Positions 51,001 to 59,337 of a stretch of DNA of 64,000 nt are shown here, piece by piece. Position 1 is the stretch's first letter. The number at the start of each line of letters is the position of its first letter. The DNA is from an uncultured Eubacterium sp. (GTDB taxonomy: Bacteria > Bacillota > Clostridia > Lachnospirales > Lachnospiraceae): NCBI GenBank assembly GCA_910584065.1, contig CAJTZN010000014.1, forward strand, positions 1 through 64,000. Reading direction: 5' to 3'. The notes under the pieces are model-generated. The model was not told the origin of the DNA. It ran no database searches and saw only the letters and a program-made list of their open reading frames with translations. The translations under genes and the position numbers were made by a program.

Positions 51001-52245
51001 TTACTCGCGGATCTGTCCGTTTCCTAATATAATATATTTGGTACTCGTCAGCGCCAAAAGTCCCATCGGCCCCCTGGCGTGGAGTTTCTGCGTGCTGATC
51101 CCGATCTCCGCCCCGAAGCCAAACTCGAACCCGTCCGTAAATCGGGTAGAGGCGTTCACATAAACGGCAGCCGCGTCGATCTCATTTAAAAACTTCATCG
51201 AATTTTCATAATTCCCCGTCACGATCGACTCGGAGTGCCCGGTATTATAGCGGTTGATATGCGCGATCGCCTCATCGATGCTGTCCACGATCTTCATGGA
51301 AATGATCTTATCCAGATATTCCGTGCCAAAATCTTCCTCGGACGCGGGAACGATGCCGGCGTCGTATGTTCTCGCGCGCTCATCCCCCCTGATCTCGACA
51401 CCGTGTCCGTACAACGCCTGACAGATCGCAGGAACCGCTTTTTTTGCCACCGCCTCGTGGATGACGAGCGACTCACACGCATTACAGACACCGAGACGCT
51501 GCGTTTTCGCATTGACAATGATGGGGACCGCCATATCCAGATCGGCAAATTCATCCACGTATACGTGGCAGTTCCCCGTCCCTGTCTCAATGACCGGCAC
51601 CGTACTTTTTTCTACAACTGTCTTGATCAGGCCGGCCCCGCCGCGCGGGATCAGCACATCGATGTATTCATTCATCCTCATGAGCTGCTGTGCCGTCTCC
51701 CTCGATGTATCGGCCACGAGCTGGATCGCATCGGCCGGCAGCCCCTTGTTCGCCAGTGCCTGCCGGATCACGTCGACGATCGCGGTATTCGAGTGGATCG
51801 CGTCGCTTCCGCCCCGCAGGATCACGGCATTTCCCGTCTTAAAGCAAAGAGCGAACGCATCGGCCGTCACATTCGGACGCGACTCATAAATAATGCCAAT
51901 GACGCCGATCGGCACACGGCGCTGTCCGACCTGAAGGCCGTTTGGCAGCGTCTTCATCGAAAGGACTTCCCCGACCGGATCGTCCAGTCCCACGACCTGC
52001 TTCAATCCTTCCGCCATCGCCCGGATCCGATCGTCGGTCAGCCGCAGGCGGTCGATGAGGGATTCCTTCATCCCAGCCGCTTTCGCGTGGTCAATGTCTA
52101 TGTTATTTTTCTCTAATATGCCGCCGGCGCACCGGACAAGTTCCTCTGCCACAAACAGCAGGCCCTCGTTCTTTTTTACAACCGGCAGGCGGTTCATTTC
52201 CGCGGCGGCTGACCGGGCAGCCAGTCCCATTTGTTCTAGTGTCAT
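51001..52245 (-). CDS. proA: Gamma-glutamyl phosphate reductase
   Basis: Second step of proline synthesis: NADPH-dependent reduction of glutamyl phosphate. The 414 aa match ProA, with VPIGVIGIIYESRPNVTADA, the catalytic-Cys segment RLGVCNACESLVIH and STRFTDGFEFGFGAEIGIST. The start is ATG 52245, preceded by AAGGAGGAACCC. The frame is open upstream for 142 more codons that belong to a decayed ATPase gene, so an automatic call may give a false 556-aa fusion. proB lies 3 kb away, on the other side of an accessory island. Confidence 0.96.
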   Translation of the reverse strand: MTLEQMGLAARSAAAEMNRLPVVKKNEGLLFVAEELVRCAGGILEKNNIDIDHAKAAGMKESLIDRLRLTDDRIRAMAEGLKQVVGLDDPVGEVLSMKTLPNGLQVGQRRVPIGVIGIIYESRPNVTADAFALCFKTGNAVILRGGSDAIHSNTAIVDVIRQALANKGLPADAIQLVADTSRETAQQLMRMNEYIDVLIPRGGAGLIKTVVEKSTVPVIETGTGNCHVYVDEFADLDMAVPIIVNAKTQRLGVCNACESLVIHEAVAKKAVPAICQALYGHGVEIRGDERARTYDAGIVPASEEDFGTEYLDKIISMKIVDSIDEAIAHINRYNTGHSESIVTGNYENSMKFLNEIDAAAVYVNASTRFTDGFEFGFGAEIGISTQKLHARGPMGLLALTSTKYIILGNGQIRE

Positions 52246-52938
52246 GATCTGGGTTCCTCCTTTTTCTCTATAACAATATTTTTGGAAATCATCTATAATA
52301 TTTTCATTTTGCAGCACATATTCAAATTCATCCATCAATTCCTTATTGGGAATGGAAACCATTCCTTTCTCATAACTCAGAAATCCGTAGACGACCATCG
52401 CCGAAAAAATCTCATCCCGTGTTTTTAAGTTCATGGACGAAGCCGCGTACTCCTGCACTTTTACCGGAACGGCCTCACCACACACCATACGTGCCAGATC
52501 ATCTCTCACATCATCCACATTATTCTTGATATAATAAAAAATCTCATCATACGGCCCTGCGCTCGTCCAGTAACTCTCTAAGTGGTTAAACCGCAATGCC
52601 TGCACAACAGAGCGGGGATTATATACACTCTCACCCGAAGCCGTATGATATCCATTATACCACTCTCTCAATTCTTCCTACGTGAGGGCGGACTGCGCGA
52701 TCCGAAGAGGATCAAATAGAGCACTGGAATCACACGCTTTTGAAAAAAAAGAGGCAATCATGTTTGCCATTACTGTTTTACCAAAACGCCTCGGTCTCGT
52801 AATACAGATACAGTCTCCCCCTGCTTCCACAAATGGGAACAGCATTTCTAACATCCGGGTCTTATCAACAAAATAAGGTTTTCGCGTTTCGTTTTGATAG
52901 AGCGTGTAAGGCGCCCGGCTGTTCAAATACATCCCCAT
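52246..52938 (-). pseudogene. Remnant of an AAA-ATPase-like / PD-(D/E)xK nuclease gene
   Basis: ATG 52938 after GGAGGG begins MGMYLNSRAPYTLYQNETRK, followed by PYFVDKTRMLEMLFPF and Walker A ITRPRRFGKT, typical of AAA-ATPase_like proteins. After FDPLRIAQSALT a TAG (52678-52680) interrupts, and the same frame continues with EELREWYNGYHTASGESVYN, a block normally about 200 residues further on. So an internal part is deleted, a Tyr codon has probably become TAG, and the C-terminal nuclease domain is cut off where proA begins. Not functional as an ATPase. Confidence 0.85.
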
Positions 52939-53005
52939 TCGTTTTCCCTCCTCTCCAGTCAAACTCTGTTGCTGTAGTCAGCACAAAAAATCCCTATGCA
53001 ATTGC

Positions 53006-53398
53006 TTAAAATCGTTTCAAAAGGACGACTCGATCTTCATCCGATACTTCTAATGTCTCCATTGCCTGATCCACTGTACATTTCGTGTTTTTTATAACAC
53101 TGCGAATGTTTTTATATAACGTATCAAGCCTGCTTTCTTCCGCCCATCCTTTTGCAAGTTCTTCCACGGCTTTACACATAGCGGTTCGTCCCCCTTCCGT
53201 TTCTTTAAAATAATGAATCTGTTTTGCCAACACTGGATAATACAAATCTTCTGATCTCTTACAGTCAAAATCATGCACCAGCTTTCCTATCGGATCATTT
53301 ACATTCTGATAACTTCCATTCACATATATAATATGGGAACCATCCCCAAAAGGTAATCCTATTCTCTTCTTGTTGTTATATCCTCTATCGACAACACA
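53006..53398 (-). pseudogene. C-terminal remnant of an Rpn-family PD-(D/E)xK nuclease/transposase gene
   Basis: The frame reads GLPFGDGSHIIYVNGSYQNV, then NDPIGKLVHDFDCKRSEDLY and KETEGGRTAMCKAVEELAKG, the C-terminal half of Rpn recombination-promoting nucleases. It enters after a TGA with no start codon or ribosome binding site, and the catalytic N-terminal half is missing. It marks the island between proA and fthC as a site of past mobile DNA. Confidence 0.75.
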
Positions 53399-53495
53399 TC
53401 ATCCCTCCCTGCTTTTATATTTACCAACTGAATATACGCTTTTTACTGAAAACATTTTAACATTTCCTATATGAAAATGCAAATAAAAATAGTTA

Positions 53496-53541
53496 CCTGA
53501 TACTCTCCCCTTCTACCGCTCCCCCTCCTGTGTCACGATAC
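53496..53541 (-). repeat. 46-bp direct repeat, distal copy (flanks HEPN/MNT cassette)
   Basis: 45 of 46 bases match 54350-54395, the 3' end of fthC. This copy is displaced 854 bp and no longer belongs to a gene. The HEPN gene stop lies 9 bp inside it. Confidence 0.9.
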
Positions 53542-53549
53542 ACGTCGGC

Positions 53550-53951
53550 TCAATATATATCTTTTAAATATGATCTTATCGAAGAAATAACCAATTTTGC
53601 CGTTTCCAACTGTTCCAAAACTTCCTCCTTATCTACAACATAAAAATCGTCATAATCACAATCTTCACGCATCGTTTTCAGTCGTCCAATTCTTTTTCCC
53701 AAGTCGCGCTCAAACTTATCAGTAGCAACATAATGTTGATTAAAATATGCTATCACATCCTTATGACGTTTAAAGTCCACACCCTCTAATGCTAAAACCG
53801 ACCGCAAGGCATAAAAAGCAGCATAATATGAGCGGTTTACGGCATCCCGAAATCCCTTGTTTTCAAAACAAACTTCCGCTATACGTAGTGTGCTTTCTGC
53901 TGCCTCTAAACGATATTTGCATAACGCTATCGCACTTTCACTCAAATCCAT
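53550..53951 (-). CDS. HEPN-domain protein (toxin of a HEPN/MNT pair)
   Basis: A 133-aa all-helical HEPN protein with the conserved NRSYYAAFYALRSVLALEG segment and FKRHKDVIAYFNQHY, as in PF05168-type HEPN proteins; the C-terminal helix ends in SIRSYLKDIY. HEPN proteins paired with MNT nucleotidyltransferases are toxin-antitoxin modules in which the HEPN part acts as RNase or tRNA-targeting toxin. Its start ATG 53951 overlaps the MNT gene by 14 bp, so the two are translationally coupled. Both lie inside a segment bounded by 46-bp direct repeats. Confidence 0.88.
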   Translation of the reverse strand: MDLSESAIALCKYRLEAAESTLRIAEVCFENKGFRDAVNRSYYAAFYALRSVLALEGVDFKRHKDVIAYFNQHYVATDKFERDLGKRIGRLKTMREDCDYDDFYVVDKEEVLEQLETAKLVISSIRSYLKDIY

Positions 53952-54279
53952 CTACAACCACCCCTTCCTGCTTCACGTTTCGATAAAATGGCAATGTTTC
54001 CGACCACTTTAAGAAATGATCCTCATTCTTTACTAAGGGCGAGATAATGACACTATATTCCATTTCATAATCAAACGCCAGATCACACACTAAATTGAAT
54101 CTTTTCTTTATTTCCGCATCACTTGCATCTACTAATATCATAACATCAATATCCGAACCCTCCTGAAAATCTCCTCGTGCATACGAACCATACACAACGA
54201 TCTTCTTTAACGAATCGCCATAAATTTCCCTGATCTGACAAGCAAATTTGTAGATAATATCATGAATGCTTTCCGGCAT
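53938..54279 (-). CDS. MNT-type nucleotidyltransferase (antitoxin of a HEPN/MNT pair)
   Basis: A 113-aa minimal nucleotidyltransferase with the polymerase-beta signature GSYARGDFQEGSDIDVMI: GS followed by the paired metal-binding aspartates of the SDIDV motif. MNT proteins neutralise the partner HEPN toxin, in known cases by adding AMP to it. Start ATG 54279 follows AGGAGG. It is first gene of the two-gene cassette. The codon use is more AT-rich than that of fthC beside it, in keeping with acquisition. Confidence 0.9.
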   Translation of the reverse strand: MPESIHDIIYKFACQIREIYGDSLKKIVVYGSYARGDFQEGSDIDVMILVDASDAEIKKRFNLVCDLAFDYEMEYSVIISPLVKNEDHFLKWSETLPFYRNVKQEGVVVDGFE

Positions 54280-54349
54280 AGCTAGGCCTCCTAAACATAT
54301 TCTTTTTTCAATATACCATTTCTCATCACTTTTTTCAACGGGTCCTTTG

Positions 54350-54395
54350 CCTGATACTCTCCCCTTCTACCGCTCCCCCTCCTGCGTCACGATAC
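54350..54395 (-). repeat. 46-bp direct repeat, proximal copy (fthC 3' end)
   Basis: Includes the last nine codons and stop of fthC plus 17 bp beyond. Matches 53496-53541 with one difference. Such duplicated gene ends are typical attachment-site scars. Confidence 0.9.
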
Positions 54396-54951
54396 GCTCT
54401 GGCCGCACATCCCATTCTCCCACCGGGATCTCCGGAAGCTCCTGCTCCTCAAACACGGCGAGCACAGGCGTGATCTGCCCCCCGTACCGCGCCAGATACC
54501 TGTCATAGTACCCGCCTCCATACCCCATCCGATTCCCGTTCCCGTCAAATGCCACTCCCGGCATGATCATGACCACATCCTCTTTTGCAAACATACTGTC
54601 ATCGCCAAACACCTGCCGCTCCGCCGCCACCGTTTCCTCCGGTTCGCAAATGCCCTGATACCCCTGTCGCAGCGTTCCCAGATCCTCCACAGGAAAAAAA
54701 CGCATCTGTCCTGTCCCGGCATACGTTTTCGGCAAAAAAAGCTGTTTCCCCCGCCGCAGCACTTCCCGATTCAGCCCGTCCGTCTCCACCTCAGAGCGGA
54801 AAGACGCGTACGAAAATACAGCCTTCGCCTTTTGAAACCATTCCGACCGCAAGACCCGTTCCACAACCCGTGTGGAACTTTCCGCCCGGTACTCTTTCGC
54901 CAAACCGTCGCGGATCGTGAGCGCACGACGGCGCACCTCATCCTTATCCAT
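54367..54951 (-). CDS. 5-formyltetrahydrofolate cyclo-ligase
   Basis: Converts 5-formyl-THF to methenyl-THF using ATP. The 194 aa have the family blocks FSYASFRSEVETDGLNREVL, QLFLPKT and the signature MIMPGVAFDGNGNRMGYGGG followed by YYDRYL. Start ATG 54951 follows GGAGGGAAGG. Its last codons lie in the 46-bp direct repeat; the reading frame is intact, so the insertion preserved or restored the gene end. Part of the proB-DUF896-fthC run. Confidence 0.95.
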   Translation of the reverse strand: MDKDEVRRRALTIRDGLAKEYRAESSTRVVERVLRSEWFQKAKAVFSYASFRSEVETDGLNREVLRRGKQLFLPKTYAGTGQMRFFPVEDLGTLRQGYQGICEPEETVAAERQVFGDDSMFAKEDVVMIMPGVAFDGNGNRMGYGGGYYDRYLARYGGQITPVLAVFEEQELPEIPVGEWDVRPERIVTQEGER

Positions 54952-55023
54952 CTTTTTTCACCTTCCCTCCATTCCGTGCTTTTTATGTACCACCCTTCCT
55001 CTATTCCACCGCACTGGCAGCGT

Positions 55024-55233
55024 TTAATGTTTATTTTTCTTCGTCAGCGGCGTGATCGTCCCATCCGCCTCCTGGATTGAAACATGAGCCAGTGTCGAGC
55101 GCAGGTTCTGCCGGACGGAATCAATATATTCCGCGCGCAGTAACGCCTGTTCCTTCCGTTCTTCCTCTGTAATCGTTCCCTCTTTTTTCTTTTTATACAG
55201 CTCATTGATCCGCTTGATTTTCTGTTCCTCCAT
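55024..55233 (-). CDS. DUF896 (YnzC-like) small protein
   Basis: A 69-aa helical hairpin protein: EEQKIKRINELYKKKKEGTI, EEERKEQALLRAEYIDSVRQ and the typical C-terminal LRSTLAHVSIQE. This family is related to the Bacillus YnzC and is common in Firmicutes, with a link to SOS-regulated genes in Bacillus. The start is ATG 55233 after GGAGGATGAGG, rather than the ATG 15 bases upstream. Confidence 0.93.
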   Translation of the reverse strand: MEEQKIKRINELYKKKKEGTITEEERKEQALLRAEYIDSVRQNLRSTLAHVSIQEADGTITPLTKKNKH

Positions 55234-55251
55234 TGCCTCATCCTCCATATT

Positions 55252-56082
55252 TCAGCGCTCTAAATATTCCTTTAAATGAAAATGCCTCGTCTTGTGAGCC
55301 TTGAACACCGTGCCGACCAGTTCTCCTTCCATCAAAAGGTTGATATTTTCCATATCCTCCCCATTGATGATCGCCATATCGGTACCCGCGTCGTTGGCGA
55401 TACCCGCCGCGTAAATTTTTGCGCTCATACCGCCAGTGCCGTACGACGTGGACGATCCCTTCGCCATTTCGATCATCTCATCGCTGATGCTCTCCACATA
55501 CGAGATAAATTCCGCCTCCGCATTGACATTCGGATCATCGGTGTACAAACCATCGATGTCACTGAGCAGGACGAGCAGGTCGGCGCTGACGATCGCCGCC
55601 ACGATGGCGGAGAGAGTATCGTTGTCACCAAATTCGATCTCATCCGTCGCCACGGAGTCATTTTCGTTGACGATCGGTATCGCGCCCAGTTTTAAAAGTT
55701 CCTCAAACGTGCTGCGGGCGTTGTGCCGGCTGCGGTCGTCCATGATCGTAAACTTTGTCATAAGGATCTGCGCTGTGTACTGGTTATACTCGGAAAACAG
55801 CTTTTGGTACACGGTCATGAGCCTGCTCTGGCCGATCGCCGCGCACGCCTGTTTGAGTGAAATGGAATCCGGCTTTTCCTTCAGGCCGATCGACTTCCTC
55901 CCGACGCCGATGGCCCCGGACGACACGACAATGATATCTTTTCCCCTGTTATGTAGATCAGTAAGGATGCGGACAAATTTCTCCAGCTTTACCAGATCCA
56001 GTCCTCCCGTTTCCTCATGGATGATCGTTGAAGTCCCCACCTTAAATACGATTCGTTTTTTATCCCTAAAATTATTCCTCAT
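55252..56082 (-). CDS. proB: Glutamate 5-kinase (PUA-less)
   Basis: First step of proline synthesis. The 276 aa form only the amino-acid kinase domain: KKRIVFKVGTSTI, VVSSGAIGVGRKSIGL, PIVNENDSVATDEIEFGDND and the YGTGGMSAKIYAA block. The C-terminal PUA domain of the longer E. coli enzyme is absent, as in many Firmicutes. It overlaps the flavoprotein gene upstream by 11 bp. Confidence 0.97.
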   Translation of the reverse strand: MRNNFRDKKRIVFKVGTSTIIHEETGGLDLVKLEKFVRILTDLHNRGKDIIVVSSGAIGVGRKSIGLKEKPDSISLKQACAAIGQSRLMTVYQKLFSEYNQYTAQILMTKFTIMDDRSRHNARSTFEELLKLGAIPIVNENDSVATDEIEFGDNDTLSAIVAAIVSADLLVLLSDIDGLYTDDPNVNAEAEFISYVESISDEMIEMAKGSSTSYGTGGMSAKIYAAGIANDAGTDMAIINGEDMENINLLMEGELVGTVFKAHKTRHFHLKEYLER

Positions 56083-58060
56083 TTTTCTCTCCGTTCTTTC
56101 CTCTCTTTTGCTGTGTACCGCCCTCTATGATCCGGAGCGCTACCCGCAGTCCGTCCATCGCGGCCGACATGATCCCGCCGGCATATCCAGCGCCCTCCCC
56201 GCAGGGATAAAGACCGCAAATACTTTCCGAAACAAGTTCCTGATCCCGCACGATCCGCACCGGCGATGATGTGCGGGTCTCCGTGCCGAGGATCCATGTG
56301 TCCCCGTCGTCAAACCCCGCCATTTTCCGGCCAAACTGCCGCATTCCCTGCACAATGCCATCCGCGATATAGTCAGGAAGGATACTCCGCACATCGGCAG
56401 ACACCACTTCTCCCTTCGTACAGGGCAGCATCTGACCGACGTCATATGAATCTATGGCCGCTTTGCCCACGGCATCTCGACCCGTGTCATCCCAGCTAAC
56501 GGCATCTTTGCCCTCGGCATCTCGACCCGTGTCATCCCAGCAATCACCGTTCCGTCCGTATCTCCCCGTCTCCCCTGTCTCTCCCGTCTCCCCGGCCCGT
56601 CCGCCGTCCGCAAAATCCGCGAACCGCTGCACCGGTATCTTCCCGTTCCCCGCCTGAAACGTCCGGCGCTCGATCTCCCTCTGGAATTCCACACCGGCGA
56701 GCACATCCTCGCTGCCAAAATCCCGTCCCGATACGGCGACAATGACGGCGCTGTTCGCGCGGCCGGAATCCCTGGCGCGGTCACTCATCCCGTTTACCGC
56801 CGTCATGCCGGCTTCGGACGAGGCATTCACCACATACCCGCCCGGACACATGCAGAAACTGTACACGCCTCTGCCATCCCCGGTCGTCCCCGTCAGTTTA
56901 TAATCGGCAGCCGGGAGATCTTCCCCGCACGCACCGTACTGGATCTCATTGATCTTCTGCTGCGGATGCTCGACACGGACGCCTACGGCAAACGGTTTCT
57001 GCTCCATCGCGATCCCCTCTTCCCGCAATCGCCCAAACGTATCCCGCGCGCTGTGCCCAATCGCCAGCACGCACGTATCGCACGCCATCAATATCTCTTT
57101 CCCCTGCGCATCCCGCACATATATTCCAGTCAGCCGCCGCTCTCTCTTCGTCCGGCCGGCATCCTCCGGCATTCTCTCCTGCTTTTCCGCCTCCGGCACC
57201 TCCGCATGGGATCTGCCATCCCGCACAACATCGCCCATTTCCTCCTGCCGGAATCCAACGAATGTATGGTGAAACAAATACGTCCCGCCCAGTTCCTCGA
57301 TCTCCTCCCGCATGGACCGGATCACCTGCCTCAGCCTGTCCGTTCCGATATGCGGTTTTGCGGCGTACCGGATGTCCTCCGGCGCGCCATGCGCGGTAAA
57401 CGTATGCAAAATAAACTCCTTCTTCCCTGTCTTATCCTTCACGCCGGTATTCAATTTCCCGTCGGAAAACGTGCCTGCGCCGCCCTCTCCGAACGACACG
57501 TTCGTATCCGCGTCCAGCGTCCCCCCGTTCCAAAACCGGGATACCTTGTCCACCCGTTCCTGCATCGGCCCGCCGCGCTCGATGATAACCGGCCTCAATC
57601 CACATCTGGCAAGAAAATAACCGCACATCAGACCAGCCGGCCCGGACCCGACGATCACCACCCGGCCCGCGCCCGTGTCTGCCTTCGACCCGGTATCATT
57701 TTCCTTCGACTCGGTATCGTTTTCCTTCGACCCGATATCATTTTTTACCCCGCCCCGCTCCCGCCGCACTTTTCGTATGACATCCGCAAGATCCGGCGGC
57801 GGCGTAAAGACAGAAAGATTTTTATTCTTCCTGTTTTTGCGCAGGACCGCCTTCTCGTCCGGACACTGGAATACGACGGTATAATTCCAGAACAATTCCG
57901 GCTTTTTCCTGGCATCCAGGCTCTTTCGCCCAATCCGCAGCTTACGTATCTCCTGCCGCGGCACGCGGAGCTGCTCCGCTATCTTTATTCGCAGGAAGTT
58001 CGATTCCTCTTCCCCGTACATCTCCTTAACGTTGATCTTGTACTGACGATACTGCAGCAT
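56072..58060 (-). CDS. FAD-dependent oxidoreductase with low-complexity inserts
   Basis: A 662-aa flavoprotein of the family with an N-terminal NRPS/lasso-like small domain (1-110; EQLRVPRQEIRKLRIGRKSL) and a Rossmann FAD site VVIVGSGPAGLMCGYFLARC (about 133-152), followed by FGEGGAGTFSDGKLNTGVKD and the C-terminal GGIMSAAMDGLRVA. Two linkers carry repeats: GSKENDTESKENDTG near 110-130 and GETGETGETGR plus a duplicated WDDTGRDAxGK block near 520-560. The start is ATG 58060 after AAAGGACAGAG. It overlaps the BaiN-like gene by 35 bp and proB by 11 bp. Confidence 0.88.
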   Translation of the reverse strand: MLQYRQYKINVKEMYGEEESNFLRIKIAEQLRVPRQEIRKLRIGRKSLDARKKPELFWNYTVVFQCPDEKAVLRKNRKNKNLSVFTPPPDLADVIRKVRRERGGVKNDIGSKENDTESKENDTGSKADTGAGRVVIVGSGPAGLMCGYFLARCGLRPVIIERGGPMQERVDKVSRFWNGGTLDADTNVSFGEGGAGTFSDGKLNTGVKDKTGKKEFILHTFTAHGAPEDIRYAAKPHIGTDRLRQVIRSMREEIEELGGTYLFHHTFVGFRQEEMGDVVRDGRSHAEVPEAEKQERMPEDAGRTKRERRLTGIYVRDAQGKEILMACDTCVLAIGHSARDTFGRLREEGIAMEQKPFAVGVRVEHPQQKINEIQYGACGEDLPAADYKLTGTTGDGRGVYSFCMCPGGYVVNASSEAGMTAVNGMSDRARDSGRANSAVIVAVSGRDFGSEDVLAGVEFQREIERRTFQAGNGKIPVQRFADFADGGRAGETGETGETGRYGRNGDCWDDTGRDAEGKDAVSWDDTGRDAVGKAAIDSYDVGQMLPCTKGEVVSADVRSILPDYIADGIVQGMRQFGRKMAGFDDGDTWILGTETRTSSPVRIVRDQELVSESICGLYPCGEGAGYAGGIMSAAMDGLRVALRIIEGGTQQKRGKNGEKNEE

Positions 58061-59258
58061 CTTCTCTGTCCTTTCCCATCTCCATGATTCCCATCTCTGT
58101 GATCTTTTTCGCGCACTGGTATGCCGTACTCCAGGCAAAATGTAAATTGTATCCGCCGCATATGCCATCGACGTCGAGCAATTCCCCGATGATAAACAGG
58201 CCCTCACACAATTTCGACTGCATCGAATCCGCCTCAACCTCGTCGGTTGAGACGCCGCCCGCCGTGACCTGCGCTCGCTCGAAGCCAAACGTATCCGTGA
58301 TCACGATTTCATACTGTTTCAGCATATGGACAAGCGCTTCTGGCGACTGGCCAGCCTGCTCCGTAAAAAAACGCGCCAGTTTCGCGTGGACGACACCGGA
58401 AAGCCTGGCGGCGCCGTGCCGGGACAGCCAGTCTTTCAGCTGTCCGGAACTCATCGCCGGACAGCAGTCCAAATCACAGGTAACCGCTTTCCCGGCCGCC
58501 AGTGCCTCCGCCGCGACCCGGCAGAGCTGGAACACCGGTATGCCGGATATCCCGTCCCGGACAAGCTGGATCTCCCCACTCTCCTGTCCGGCCGGCCGCC
58601 CATTGATCAAAAGCGTCACCTGTCCCTGCAGCCGCACCCCGGCCAGCGCGGTCCACTGGCGGCCCGCGGCCCGCAGTCCGGTAAGCCCCGGATAAAGGTC
58701 GGTCACATGATGGGAAAGGCTGCGGCACAACTTATAGCCGCTGCCGCTCCCGCCCAGCTTCTTACCCGCTTTTCCCCCAGCTGCCAAAACAAGCGTCCGG
58801 CAGCGAAAGTTCTCTCCCCTGTTGCAATGGATCACAAATTCCCCATTTTTATGTACCACATTCCTGACTTCCGTATCAAAGCGGAATGATATGCCATGTT
58901 CCCTGCATGTTTCTGTCAGTACCATAACCGGCGCGGCAGCCTGTCCGCTATACGGATAGCAGTACCCGTCCCGCTCCCGGTGGAACATGCCCAGTTCCTC
59001 AAACATCCCGATCACTCGCTCCGCATCCACCTGTGCCAGAACCTTTGTCACAAACTCCTCATCCCCGTAAAAACACTGTTCACTCATGTGCCGGTTGGTA
59101 AAATTGCACCTGCCGTTTCCTGTCGCCAACAGTTTCCGCCCCGCCGACGCGTTCTTTTCCAGAATCACGGCGTCCTTTCCGGCTTTCCCGAGAAAACAGC
59201 CGCACAGTAACCCCGACGCACCGGCGCCGACGATCACGATCTCATGAAATTCTTCCAT
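58026..59258 (-). CDS. NAD(P)/FAD-dependent oxidoreductase, HI0933/BaiN family
   Basis: A 410-aa flavoprotein starting EIVIVGAGASGLLCGCFLGK (dinucleotide site), with the diagnostic GRKLLATGNGRCNFTN and the C-terminal VTAGGVSTDEVEADSMQSKL and GICGGYNLHFAWSTAY blocks. Members reduce unsaturated substrates, e.g. BaiN in bile-acid metabolism; the substrate here is unknown. The start is ATG 59258 after GGGGAGG; a 67-residue in-frame extension lacks a ribosome binding site and homology. Confidence 0.93.
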   Translation of the reverse strand: MEEFHEIVIVGAGASGLLCGCFLGKAGKDAVILEKNASAGRKLLATGNGRCNFTNRHMSEQCFYGDEEFVTKVLAQVDAERVIGMFEELGMFHRERDGYCYPYSGQAAAPVMVLTETCREHGISFRFDTEVRNVVHKNGEFVIHCNRGENFRCRTLVLAAGGKAGKKLGGSGSGYKLCRSLSHHVTDLYPGLTGLRAAGRQWTALAGVRLQGQVTLLINGRPAGQESGEIQLVRDGISGIPVFQLCRVAAEALAAGKAVTCDLDCCPAMSSGQLKDWLSRHGAARLSGVVHAKLARFFTEQAGQSPEALVHMLKQYEIVITDTFGFERAQVTAGGVSTDEVEADSMQSKLCEGLFIIGELLDVDGICGGYNLHFAWSTAYQCAKKITEMGIMEMGKDREDAAVSSVQDQR

Positions 59259-59337
59259 ATGCCTCCCCATTCCTGCACCGATATTTCCCCGCTTCCTGAT
59301 TTGCGCTACCCAACCAGTATAGCACACTTCTTCGCAT

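Noticed and set aside
51001..52671. A genuine ATPase-ProA fusion enzyme
   Set aside because: The upstream part is a truncated ATPase fragment without nucleotide site, and ProA has its own ribosome binding site and start.
56966..58087. Long plus-strand open frame (373 codons)
   Set aside because: It lies opposite the conserved FAD oxidoreductase, is rich in Arg/Pro/His as expected of an antisense shadow, and has no ribosome binding site or family.
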